Assembly: GCF_000003605.2 (NCBI RefSeq)
Contig: NW_003105604.1
Span: 311,828 to 358,958 of the forward strand
Reading direction: 5' to 3'
DNA length: 47,131 nucleotides
From: Saccoglossus kowalevskii
Lineage: Eukaryota > Hemichordata > Enteropneusta > Harrimaniidae
A model generated the notes under the pieces. It did no database searches. It saw only the letters and a list, made by a program, of their open reading frames with translations, and had not been told where the DNA came from. The translations under genes and the position numbers were made by a program. Below, piece after piece: positions 1-9,831 of the stretch. Position 1 is the first letter of the stretch. The number at the start of each line of letters is the position of its first letter.

Positions 1-423
1 TTTGCAATGAGACATTTGTTTTTATACTAAAATATCTGAATTACTTTGAATAAAGCTATAAAATTATGTCCCTTAAAATAATTAAACAAATAAGGCACCA
101 ATGTTTTTGTAAGATATTTACATCTTTTAAGGACATTCAGTAGACTGACTCCCCACTGTTGGTTCAACCCCAAAACTTGTTTGTATTCAAAATTAATTAT
201 TACAATGCATATTCATATTGAAATAAACTATGGTAAAGGGAATTATATTATATAACAAAGGGCAAGGTCACCAGAGTTCAACTATGTTCATATTTTTTGT
301 CATTTTACCCATGGATAAGCTTGTATTGTAATAAGCTTGAGAGATACATATTTGAATTTGACTGGAACTAAACCATAAAGGTCCATGTAAAGCTTTCATT
401 TGCATATACAAGGCAAGACTACT
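1..423. other. Non-coding stretch, nothing recognised
   Basis: AT-rich sequence without a usable open frame, splice-flanked exon or repeat that I can recognise. It may be intron of the gene whose last exon lies at 1411-1563. Confidence 0.5.
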
Positions 424-1318
424 GTGACCTAATGGTGACTGCTTTGTGAACTATGCCCTGACAATGATGACTACTTTGTGAACTATGACCTGACAATGAC
501 TACTTTGTGAACTACGACCTGACAATTATGACTACTTTGTGAACTATGACCTGACAATGACTACTTTGTGAACTATGACCTGACAATGACTACTTTGTGA
601 ACTATGACCTGACAATGATGACTACTTTATGAACCATGACCTGACAATGATGACTACTTTATGAACCATAACTTGACAATGTTGACTACTTTGTGGACTA
701 TGACCTGACAATGATGTCTCCTTTGTGAACCATGACCTGACAGTGACTTTGTGAACCATGACCTGACAGTGATGACTACTTTGTGAACCATGACCTGACA
801 GTGACGACTACTTTGTGAACTATGACCTGACAATAACTACTACTTTTGTGAACTGTGACCTGACAATTACGACTACTTTGTGAACTATGACCTGACAATG
901 ACGACTACTTTGTGAACCATGACCTGACAATGATGACTACTTTGTCAACTATGACCTGATAATGACTACTTTGTGAACTATGACCTGACAATGACCACTA
1001 CTTTGTGAACTGTGACCTGACAATGATGACTAGTTTGTCAACTATGACCTGATAATGACTACTTTGTGAACTATGACCTGACAATGATGACTACTTTGTG
1101 AACTGTGACTGACAATGACGACTACTTTGTGAACTATGACCTGACAATGACGACTACTTTGTGAACTATGACTTGACAATGATGACTAATTTGTGAACTA
1201 TGACCTGACAATGACTACTTTGTGAACTATGACCTGACAATGATGACTACTTTGTGAACTATGACCTGACAATGATGACCTGACAATGATGACTACTTTG
1301 TGAACTAAGACCTGACAA
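424..1318. repeat. Minisatellite, about 28 units of 29-32 bp
   Basis: Tandem array with consensus built from ACTACTTTGTGAACTATG followed by ACCTGACAATGATG. Units alternate between a long form and a form lacking one GAT or GAC triplet, so the spacing is irregular. Substitutions such as ACTATG/ACCATG/ACTGTG are spread along the array. The array ends about 90 bp before the splice acceptor of the exon at 1411, so it is probably intronic. Nearly every unit carries TGACCT, the reverse complement of the AGGTCA nuclear-receptor half site; whether this matters is unknown. Confidence 0.93.
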
Positions 1319-1410
1319 TATCATATGGACAGCTTTCTTTTGCTCTTTGCTTAATAGCTTCCAGCTCCCATCTATATTCCCTAACTCTGTTTTCATATTG
1401 TTTTCCACAG

Positions 1411-1563
1411 GTCGGTTACGAGATTGGTTCGAATGGTAAAACACTACCTAGTAAATTCATGAAAGAACTGGACAATCACTTGATACCTGTCATTACCAAT
1501 GCAGTCACGCAGCAAGGCGACGGACCAGTCATACTTGAACTTATATTTTATATTTTAGACTAG
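1411..1563 (+). CDS. Last coding exon of an unrecognised gene
   Basis: A good acceptor (TTGTTTTCCACAG) ends at 1410. From 1411 one phase stays open for 50 codons, beginning VGYEIGSNGKTLPSKFMKEL and ending in GPVILELIFYILD before TAG at 1561-1563. The other two phases hit stops within 17 codons, so phase 0 is the only coding reading. The peptide has balanced composition (K, E, D, hydrophobics) rather than the look of translated AT-rich noise. I cannot assign it to a family. Upstream exons would lie to the left of the minisatellite or outside the window; none was found in 1-423. It could also be a chance acceptor before a short open frame. Confidence 0.45.
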   Translation, partial: VGYEIGSNGKTLPSKFMKELDNHLIPVITNAVTQQGDGPVILELIFYILD

Positions 1564-4500
1564 AATATTAGCAGTATGTATCAACAAAGATTACACTGTT
1601 AAAAATTACAGCATGAAGGTGTTACAATGTTTATCAATCCCACCATCCATTGCAGTGTATGTTAGTATCTCAATTTGGGAGGAGGGGAAATACCTATTTT
1701 TGTATGTTATCATCATGAATTAAGTATCTACGAATAGTTGAAACAGTACTCAATGCACCTGAGATGTTTTGTTCAATGAAAATCACCAAAATCCAGCAGT
1801 ATTTACATTTATTGGAGCTTATTGTTGTACAATTTTTTTTTTTTCTGCATTTACAGCTTTTTATTTGTGTAATTTGTAACTGAAAAGACTTGATTACTAT
1901 CAAAATCAATTGAGCTATGTGAATGGACTGTCCACAATACTGTTTTGTTTAGTGCTATGATCTATAAGAGCTTGGTCTTGTACTTGCCTAAAAAGACAAA
2001 GCAAAGACTCATCATTATAAAAGTTTCCATTGACCTCGCTATATCCTGATGCTGGTTGGTATGCCGCATCACCTTCTTCTTTTGCACACCATGCCCGTTT
2101 ACGCAACTTATGGTTATTGGCAGTACTGACAAAACAATGTCAGTTACACAAAACACTTGGTGAGTAAGAACCAAGTTGCCAGGTAGTCTACATGAACGAT
2201 CTCTTGTCACATGAGCATCTTTTTAGATGGTTTTCATTTGATCTGTTCAATGTGTTTACAACACTATGTCAAGAATACTCATCGGATTGTCTGTCTATTA
2301 AACATATTGATATCACACTGTCACTGTCATAACCATGTTATTGTAACAAAAAAATAACTTTAATTATTCTTACCCCTATTGTGCACATTGTACAAGCATT
2401 AAAATGTATAAGCAACTGTTGTCACAGTACCCTGGCCAATGTCAATGGAATATACTTCCTTCGCTCGATGTACCACTCAACTTCAGTTTTTTCAACACAG
2501 TCGCATTTAATGAATCTCAAAAACTTTACACTAACAAATATATTAGATCAAGTTGCCTGGTTTCATCGTCTTGTCATATACTGCTAGCATGTTCAAGTCA
2601 TACCAAATATGGTTTATATAATTCATGTATTTCAGTATAAGTAAGGTTGTACATAATAGTGTTGTGTGCTACATCAAGTCATTTGCATGCATTGGCCTTC
2701 TTGTATATTTTTACTAACAAGCCAACACAATTTGATTGTGATGTAATGGGTATGTTAAATAGGTTCGTACTAGGGGTTATAATCACAGAACATTATAATC
2801 ACACTGTTAGAAGTTGTTTCACGCAGCTCAAATGATTGTGTTTGATCATTTTGAGAGTCCCATAATTTATTCAACAGTAAATTCTGCAGCAAAAATTATT
2901 GATATTTCATATAATTGACAGAAAAATGTCCTGTTTAATTTAAGGAGATTGAAATCAACCTTTAAAGTGGAAATGATCACTTCAACTAAAATGTTCGTTT
3001 CAATTTTATTTTTTCAAGAAATTGTCCTTTTGTCATCAATTACCCTTGACCCCCACATTTTTGTCAAATTTCTGACTTGCAAGGATATAAGATAAGGGGT
3101 CTACCTTTTTTTGAGTATTCCATTGTATCTACTTCTCAGAAATTCATCCTTATTGTTCTGTTTCTATGGCAATAGATTATACCTGTATTGTCCACTAGTA
3201 TTTTTTCGCAATCATTTTATATTTCATTTTTATGCAAACATGGTTAGCACCTGTATGTTTAATATTCATGTTACAGGGCTTTTCACTTTGATATTCAGTT
3301 TCCCTGTAATTGACTTGCAAATCTTCACTGCTACCGGTACTTTATAAAATTTTTTGTGTATTATATTCAAAAGTTTTTATCTACAAAATATTTGCGTCTT
3401 CTTTGGGTTTACACTAATTCTAAATTCCTGGGTATTAGTCATGCTTCATTTTCGGCCAGTGTCCACTTTTTAATCGCTCTTTTATACTATTAAACAAGGA
3501 TTACTAGTTTAATTGTCTAATTCTCCCATTTACCCTTTTACCATCATTGTCAACTTGTGTTGCTTTCACAGAATATATTGACCTTATTCTTCAAATCTTT
3601 TTACTAAAAGCTGTAATAAATGTCACATTTTGTCTGATTGGCCCCAAATTAATATCGAAATTGAATAATTACATTTGGCAGGTGAAATATCAAAGTTAGA
3701 TTACAAATCTGATTGCTTGTATATGCCAGTTTTCTGTTCCTGGCAGTTAACTTATGGGTGTGTATATAAACATTTTTAGAAAACCAGATGTTTGGTAATT
3801 TAGGAAACATGTAATTTGTGTATTGTTTTTTTCTTTTATGTTTGTTAAAAAATAATAATGAATAAGAGTTCCATACATAGAGAACAGATAAATAAAATAG
3901 AAAAAAAAACCGACTTACTCCTAGAACACCAAAGTCATCTTATAGATTTTTCTTATTTGTTTTGAAAGTGTTTACCAAGTAGACAATGGGGAAATTATGT
4001 TGTTTGGTCCAACATTAATAAACATGGAATAGAAAACTGCATAAAAATGTATGATATGATGGCATTTTTGCGTTAAAGTCACTGTAAATGAACAATATAT
4101 TTGCAAATTGCCTTCTGCAACCGCAATATGCCGAACTTTGTGATACTATTTTTTTTTTTTATAATCTACTGATGCTCAGCATTGTCTCTAGAGGTATAAA
4201 TGTATGCAGGCTCTGGTAAATGACGTGCTCTACACAGCTTGTAATGCTGAATTTGAAAGTCAGCCATGCTGTGTTGTGATTGGGTAATCATCAGCTTATA
4301 GTGTATACAGGTGGTGACATGAGAAGAGCCAATCAAAATGTCAAAGCTGCAAATTAATTTGTTAGCATTTCTGGAAATTTCTATTCATTGTTGCCTTATT
4401 TGCTAATAAAATAAATTCATTGGCTGCACTGGTATTTTTCAGGGAATCAAGTAATCTTAGGGATTTTACTGTCAATTGCTTATCAACTTAATTAGCATAT

Positions 4501-5240
4501 GCAAATTAGTCTATTCTGCCCTGAGCTGATTGGCTTACTCGCAGCCATATGCATTAAGTTTAATTCATATTCAGCAATGTTCTTTCCTGCTTTAACTTTT
4601 TAACTCGACCCCGACATGTTTGTATTTCAATTTGAGAACTGTATCTAACTTGTAATCTGTGGGGTAGTATTATCTGTGTTTTTGAAAGCAAATATCCTTA
4701 TCTGGGTCTTTGTCGCAATGCCTGCAATAAAATATTCCCGACCAATTTTGAAAAAAAGAAATAACATTTCTAAAAATTATGTGTATTGCCTGCAGAAAGT
4801 GGCAATAAAGACCTTATGAAGAACCAATAGATTAACAAATAAATTAATACATGTATTTTTTTCCTCCCTTTCCTGAGTATTGACAAATTGGATGTGTGCA
4901 TACAATTGATATATTGTAACTATTTTGTATGTTATTGATTCATAGAATGCTTAATTTAATAACTATAATGAATGAAAGGGATAATCTTTCATATCAAAGA
5001 TATTGTATTATGAGATATTTAGAGATAGCTTGAATTCTGTATAATATTGGGAATTTATTATTAAACTATGCAGAAAATGGAATATTGTTTTTTTTATTTA
5101 TGTATTTTCAATCGCAATAGTATTTTTTTAATGCTACACATGTGTACAGGGCAGAATTTGTTATGTTGAAAAAAAAAAGTTCAAACAAGCTGCTCTCTGA
5201 TTGGTCTGAATATTTGGGGTTGGGTGACCAATCAGATAAA
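1564..5240. other. Long non-coding stretch
   Basis: About 3.7 kb of AT-rich DNA with poly-T/poly-A runs. The open frames present (up to 82 codons) are low-complexity, overlap each other on both strands and have no splice context or family motifs. The first part may be the 3' UTR of the gene ending at 1563. No RNA gene or transposon protein fragment was recognised. Confidence 0.5.
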
Positions 5241-5274
5241 GTCTTCCTCCTCACTTTGCTCTTCTACTTCTCCA

Positions 5275-5322
5275 TCCTCCTCCCCCTCTTCTTTTTCCTC
5301 TCCTCCTCCTCCTCCTCCTCCT
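5275..5322 (+). repeat. Uninterrupted polypyrimidine tract with (CCT)n
   Basis: 48 consecutive C/T bases, ending in a run of CCT triplets (about 5301-5322). A more broken pyrimidine-rich stretch extends left to 5242 with only a few purines. Long homopyrimidine tracts with mirror symmetry can adopt triplex (H-DNA) structures; that is an inference here. Confidence 0.85.
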
Positions 5323-6053
5323 GTATACAGCATGAAGTTTGAGTTCCTCACAAATGTTTACAACTTTCTTTCTGGTCAGTGAAGAGGAGGATCACAGTGA
5401 AGTGCAGTATACAGTGACAACAAGATCTGGGATACAAGCAGGCACTTGGAGACATGCACTGTTTCGCTGATTTGTAGAAACATTTATTTTTCACTCAATG
5501 ACTATAGTATGCAGACAATCTACACCAACTAACTATAACTAAACTAAATAATTAACTATAAAAATGTTTTTATAAAGAATTGAAAATGGGGGTCCACATT
5601 ATTTTTAGTCTTTGTCCAGGGGGGCACCATAATTTTCATAGTGGATACAGGAGGGGGTATTGATTTTGTTCCTACATTTACAAAAAATTTTCGGCCCGGC
5701 CATAAAAACTGATTGGTCCCTAATACATATGATAGAAACCTAGATAGTAACACTGATAAGGATAATTTCACGGTGATGGTGCCCTCACAAAATAACCGTT
5801 CCCTATAAGTACCCAAACTTACCCATAATGCACCACAGTCACGTGTAATAGAGCGTATACAGAAATACAGATTTTGAAATTATTCACTATTGAACTTGGT
5901 TCTTAATAATCAGATTTTGTCACAGAGAATTGCTTCAAGAAGGGCGAAATACAAATATAGGACTTTGATGTGGTGTGAAATCAGAGCAAAATTACGAGTA
6001 TAATGAAAATTCATTATCATGGTTAAATTTAAAGAGTTGTTGGAGATTATTCG
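5323..6053. other. Non-coding stretch, possible dispersed repeat
   Basis: No gene recognised. The segment around 5580-5720 has runs such as GGGGGCACCATAATTTTCAT and GGCCCGGCCATAAAAACTGA, a G-rich patchwork that looks like decayed interspersed repeat rather than unique sequence. No element ends could be defined. Confidence 0.35.
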
Positions 6054-6233
6054 TGACGTCATGCAAAATCATTTTGTGTGACGTCATCACGTCACCTTCG
6101 CGTTGACAGATAGTTAGTAAAATGTGATCTCTTCCGAACAGAGCAGTCTGTTTCTATTTTTAGCATATATACAAAGTCTTCCGGCCTATAAGATTACAAG
6201 TCCAGTATTGTTACTATAGTGTTATATATATAT
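6054..6233 (+). promoter_or_regulatory. Candidate promoter: two cAMP-response elements and a TATA-like run
   Basis: Two perfect CREB/ATF palindromes TGACGTCA at 6054-6061 and 6079-6086, 25 bp apart, followed by a further CACGTCAC half site. An AT run TTATATATATATGA lies near 6222-6233. To the right, 6590-6960 is richer in CpG than the surroundings. Together this resembles a promoter, but no gene is clearly attached, so the direction and the gene served are uncertain. Confidence 0.35.
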
Positions 6234-6268
6234 GAAAAGTATCGTCACATTTTCTACGTTATAGCAGG

Positions 6269-6445
6269 ATGTTTAAGCGTAAGATGATAAATAAATTCAG
6301 AAAGGTTTGTCAAATGTTGGAAACACGATTAAAGAGATTAGAGTATACGATTGTTTCAGCGTCTGATAAAAATATGGTAAATCACATAAAATACTACCTC
6401 GGATATACGATTATTGTTGATATGTCTGTCTGCTTCGATACGTAA
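6269..6445 (+). CDS. Candidate 58-residue open frame, basic N-terminus
   Basis: ATG at 6269 to TAA at 6443-6445, starting MFKRKMINKFRKVCQMLETR. The first 25 residues are strongly basic and could form a helix; no family was recognised. It begins about 35 bp after the TATA-like run and downstream of two CRE sites, which is the only reason to list it. A splice donor (AAAG/GTTTGT) occurs after codon 12, so the real first exon could be shorter. A chance frame is at least as likely. Confidence 0.15.
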   Translation: MFKRKMINKFRKVCQMLETRLKRLEYTIVSASDKNMVNHIKYYLGYTIIVDMSVCFDT

Positions 6446-6589
6446 ATTATTAGATGAAATTTGAAGTTTACATAACGACAGAATTCTATAAAATGCTTGA
6501 ATATTGCCTGCCCCTGTTTTTTCCATGTCTTGAACATAACAATTGTTTTGCGTTTGCAAGCCCAGCATAGCCTGCTTTTTTGTCAGCCT

Positions 6590-6962
6590 CATCTTTCTCG
6601 CAGAGGTAAGAGGACATAAAGGTACGTGTATCCTCGGGGGCGGACATCCGGGCATTTTCTACCGCCTGGCAACCCTCGCGGTGAAAACAAAGACCCAAAA
6701 CCCGCAGAAAACGGAACTTTGCGATGGTTGTTGAGAGTCCCCTGAACAGTGTAATAAGATGAGCCCTACGTGTGTAACATATATGAATTTGGTTGTTCAG
6801 GATTACTTCAAAGTTGAGTTTGTGTTGTTTTCTCGAGTTTTCACCGGCTCCACCGGCGTTCCACAGCAGCGCGCACAAAGTCCATAGAAATACGTGGTAT
6901 AGTGGTGCGCGTCTTAGCAACGTAGAACGTCCGTGACGTAGCTCCGCTCCCGAGGATAGCAA
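6590..6962. other. CpG-richer segment, open on the - strand
   Basis: Locally GC- and CpG-rich (for example GGGGGCGGACATCCGGG, GGCTCCACCGGCG, CAGCAGCGCGCAC) inside AT-rich surroundings. The - strand is open for 158 codons (6486-6962) and a second - strand frame for 99 codons, but neither product resembles a known family and the frames overlap. High CpG lowers the density of stop codons, so the open frames are weak evidence. It may be a promoter or first-exon region. Confidence 0.3.
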
Positions 6963-7985
6963 TGAAGTGTAACCAATATTTCACAATACGTACCTTTTAC
7001 AGAAACGTGTTTTCAACGCAAATCAGGGATTTGCATTTATTTTGAATTGTTCAATTCAGACAAAATGAAATCCTCCTACTTCGTTTCCGTGCTATATTAC
7101 TAACTCGTGAAATTACTTCGCTTTTAAATTACTAGAAATAGTGGTTTATTGCCTTTAGCCGTCCAGTTTGGTACCATTTATAAAAGCTAGCAAAATCTGT
7201 TCAAAGATAATTGTAACGAGTTACAACTTTACCGTGAAATTACTCATTTTCATATTTATCAAATCCACCATCTTTGTGAAAAGCCGTTACTCTGGTTTTA
7301 AAAATGTCAATTTTTAAATTCCATTTGATGAGTATCAGAAGAGAGATTGTTAAATGAACGTTGAAGTCTGTTTGGTAAACGCCTAAATAGGACCAGGCTA
7401 CCGGCAAATAGTAACTAAAATACTAGTAATTGCAATGAAGATATATGGACACCAGCCATTTCCTGCTTCACTGATTTGTCAAGGTCGTTTATAAATAAAA
7501 AAAAATAGCACACTCCCCTGCTGTACCCCAAGTGCACAGTGAAAACAATCAGTAACATAAAATGGTAAACAATGGAATACAATAACCAATTATAGTCAGA
7601 TATAATTAATCATATCAAAGACTTTTGGAAAATCTACAAAAATACAGAAATCCAGAAATAATTGTAAACAAATGATAAGCCATGATTGTAAAATGAATAT
7701 ATTGTCAATAGTGGAATACCTCTTTCAGAAACCCAAATGCTTTTTTCACTAGTGGAGTTCTAGTGTATAATTAGACCCAATATTCAATCTCTGATATACG
7801 TCACTGAACCGTGACGTGTTGACCACACTGGGAAATAGAGTCAGTCAGTTATTAACGCCATCGAATGATCCCTTTTACTCATTTTAGAAGAATAAACGCC
7901 AGGTAAAACAATTTGTAAAGTGTGAAAAGACAACTTTTCAGTACTAACGAAATGTTTTTTCCTTTTGTTTTTTTTTAATTTTGTA
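6963..7985. other. Non-coding stretch
   Basis: AT-rich, with no open frame over 60 codons. No exon or mobile-element fragment was recognised until the LINE relic beginning near 7990. Confidence 0.5.
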
Positions 7986-7989
7986 GTTG

Positions 7990-8262
7990 AAATGCCATCA
8001 ATGCCAGGAGCTGTTTTCAGTTTTCAAGTTCGGTTAGGGTAATCTCACGGTCAAGTATATCAATTTCAATGTCAAAATTATAGACAGCATCGTATATTTC
8101 TTTTCTCATATTCTTCTTAAAATCTCTCACTCTAATGAAGTTTCCTTGATCTGGGATGTTGGCACCAGCATTATCATCCAGATATGTTTTAGAAAAGAAG
8201 TTAAACCATTCTGGCAACTTAATGACGTCTTTCTTATTATGCTTCAGTTTGTCTTTTGCTGT
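7990..8262 (-). mobile_element. LINE relic, start of reverse transcriptase region
   Basis: On the - strand a frame containing KDVIKLPEWFNFFSKTYL and then LDREITLTELEN is followed, after a frameshift/stop near 8015, by KTAPGIDGIST in another frame. The order of a spacer, an IT-x-x-E-L-E-N segment and K-x-A-P-G-x-D-G is the standard N-terminal signature of non-LTR retrotransposon reverse transcriptases. Only about 270 bp survive and the frame is broken, so this is a dead fragment. Confidence 0.8.
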
Positions 8263-9696
8263 TAGTTATTTTATGTTTTTTTCTGATTCAACAAACATTT
8301 ATTTTTTTTCATAAACGAATGCCATTAATTTCTGCGTGTATGATAGTGTATGCAAATGTTGAATACAAATCGCTCTAAATCTAGCCGTCTATTAACTTCA
8401 ATCTGTCGTGTATGGTCTGAACTATGACGCTTACGCCGCAACAAGAACACACTCTATCCATAGTTGGTCGTAAATTTTCAAAAATTCCATCGCAAGGGCA
8501 AAACAAATGTCAACACTTGAGCAAAAACCAGAATTTACAGATGCAGTCAAAGAAAATATCAGTCAAAAAACCAAATCCATAGTACCCACGGTCTATGAAA
8601 CATCAAACATCACTAACTTAGACTCAGGGCCACTCAGTTGCGACATCACACGAATACATTATCAAATGGGTATTTAACATTTCCTCAATAAATGATGTCA
8701 AAATTCCAGAATGATTCCACAAATAAATCTTTTTACCGAGCCATTAAAGTCGACTTGTCCGGGAAAACGTCGCCCTCCCTGTCCTTGATCTATAATTAAC
8801 ATCGTTGCAATATTCTACTGGAGAATGTGTCAAATCATCACGTGATACGATGTTCTCTGTTCGCGTTTGTATCCATTGAAGCGATTCAGATTTCTAGCAT
8901 TTCGACATACTATGAAAAACACATTTATTTTACCTAAATACATACACATCTATAAAATGGCAACTTTTTTTAAAATCATCGCAAAACTGAAAACGAACTC
9001 ACTTGTTGTAACGGCATTTCATCGTGTATACACGATGCATTATATGTATTGCAATATCCCATAACATTGACCTTGCCTTATAAGGCACAACATGGAAGGT
9101 ATTCATTTCTTCAATATGCACAACATACATTACACTATATAAAAAACATTCCGAATATTTCCAATTTAGTATATTATAACTTCGGATTTTCTTTGATTAT
9201 GCGACGAAACTCTGTGGGATATCCCCCGGGGTAAATATTGTTACTTCTCGTCAGTTTCCGGCGTCAGAGTGTCGCGGTTATATCCTGGCTTGTTATATGA
9301 CGTGAGAGCGAAATCGTCATCGATTTTACGTCAGACCAATTTTCTGTAAAAAAATAATATGGCGATACCAATTTTATATATAAGTATACCAATTTTACTA
9401 TATATTGCATAAAATAACGAATTTAAAGATCCACAATAGTGCTACATTGTGTAGATTGGGTGGTCGGCTTGAAGAACCGCTTTGTAACTACATACATTTA
9501 CAAACTATTCACCATAGCCCCAGGAGCTAACGGAACAGCCAAATCACGTAACCTAACTACTGCCGTATCCCGTCGCTGAAGCCATTGAACTGTGTACTGT
9601 CTATGTCTGTCTTATTTCTACTAATTACGGAAGTTATTTGTTTGATACCCTGCGAAATAACAGCTTACTCGCACAGTAGTCGCTTGTCTGGCCAGT
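8263..9696. other. Non-coding stretch upstream of the EGF gene
   Basis: No supported gene. An 18-bp perfect palindrome, CATCGTGTATACACGATG, lies at 9020-9037. Short direct repeats of TACCAATTTTA occur near 9366-9398. Regulatory sequence for the EGF gene may lie at the right-hand end. Confidence 0.45.
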
Positions 9697-9770
9697 GTCA
9701 CGTGACTGTCGTAGGTGGAAAGTAGCCTTTGAAATTCTTCCGACTCCAATGCCGTCTAGGGTGTATAAAA
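9697..9770 (+). promoter_or_regulatory. Promoter of the EGF gene: E-box palindrome and TATA box
   Basis: TATAAAA at 9764-9770 lies 62 bp before the start codon at 9832, which would place transcription start near 9795. The palindrome GTCACGTGAC (9697-9706), a bHLH-ZIP type E-box, sits 58 bp upstream of the TATA box. The position directly before a signal-peptide exon supports the assignment. Factor binding is inferred from motif only. Confidence 0.6.
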
Positions 9771-9831
9771 CCAGGTGCCGGTGCCACTGGAGTGCAGTTT
9801 ACGACAGTACTGCACAGTCAACACATACGTG

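Noticed and set aside
1424-1436. GGTTCGAAT, resembling a tRNA T-loop
   Set aside because: No anticodon arm, acceptor stem or A box around it; it is inside the terminal exon at 1411-1563.
6486-6962. 158-codon - strand frame
   Set aside because: CpG-rich sequence lowers stop frequency; the peptide has no recognisable domain and overlaps a second open frame. Noted only as a promoter-like region.
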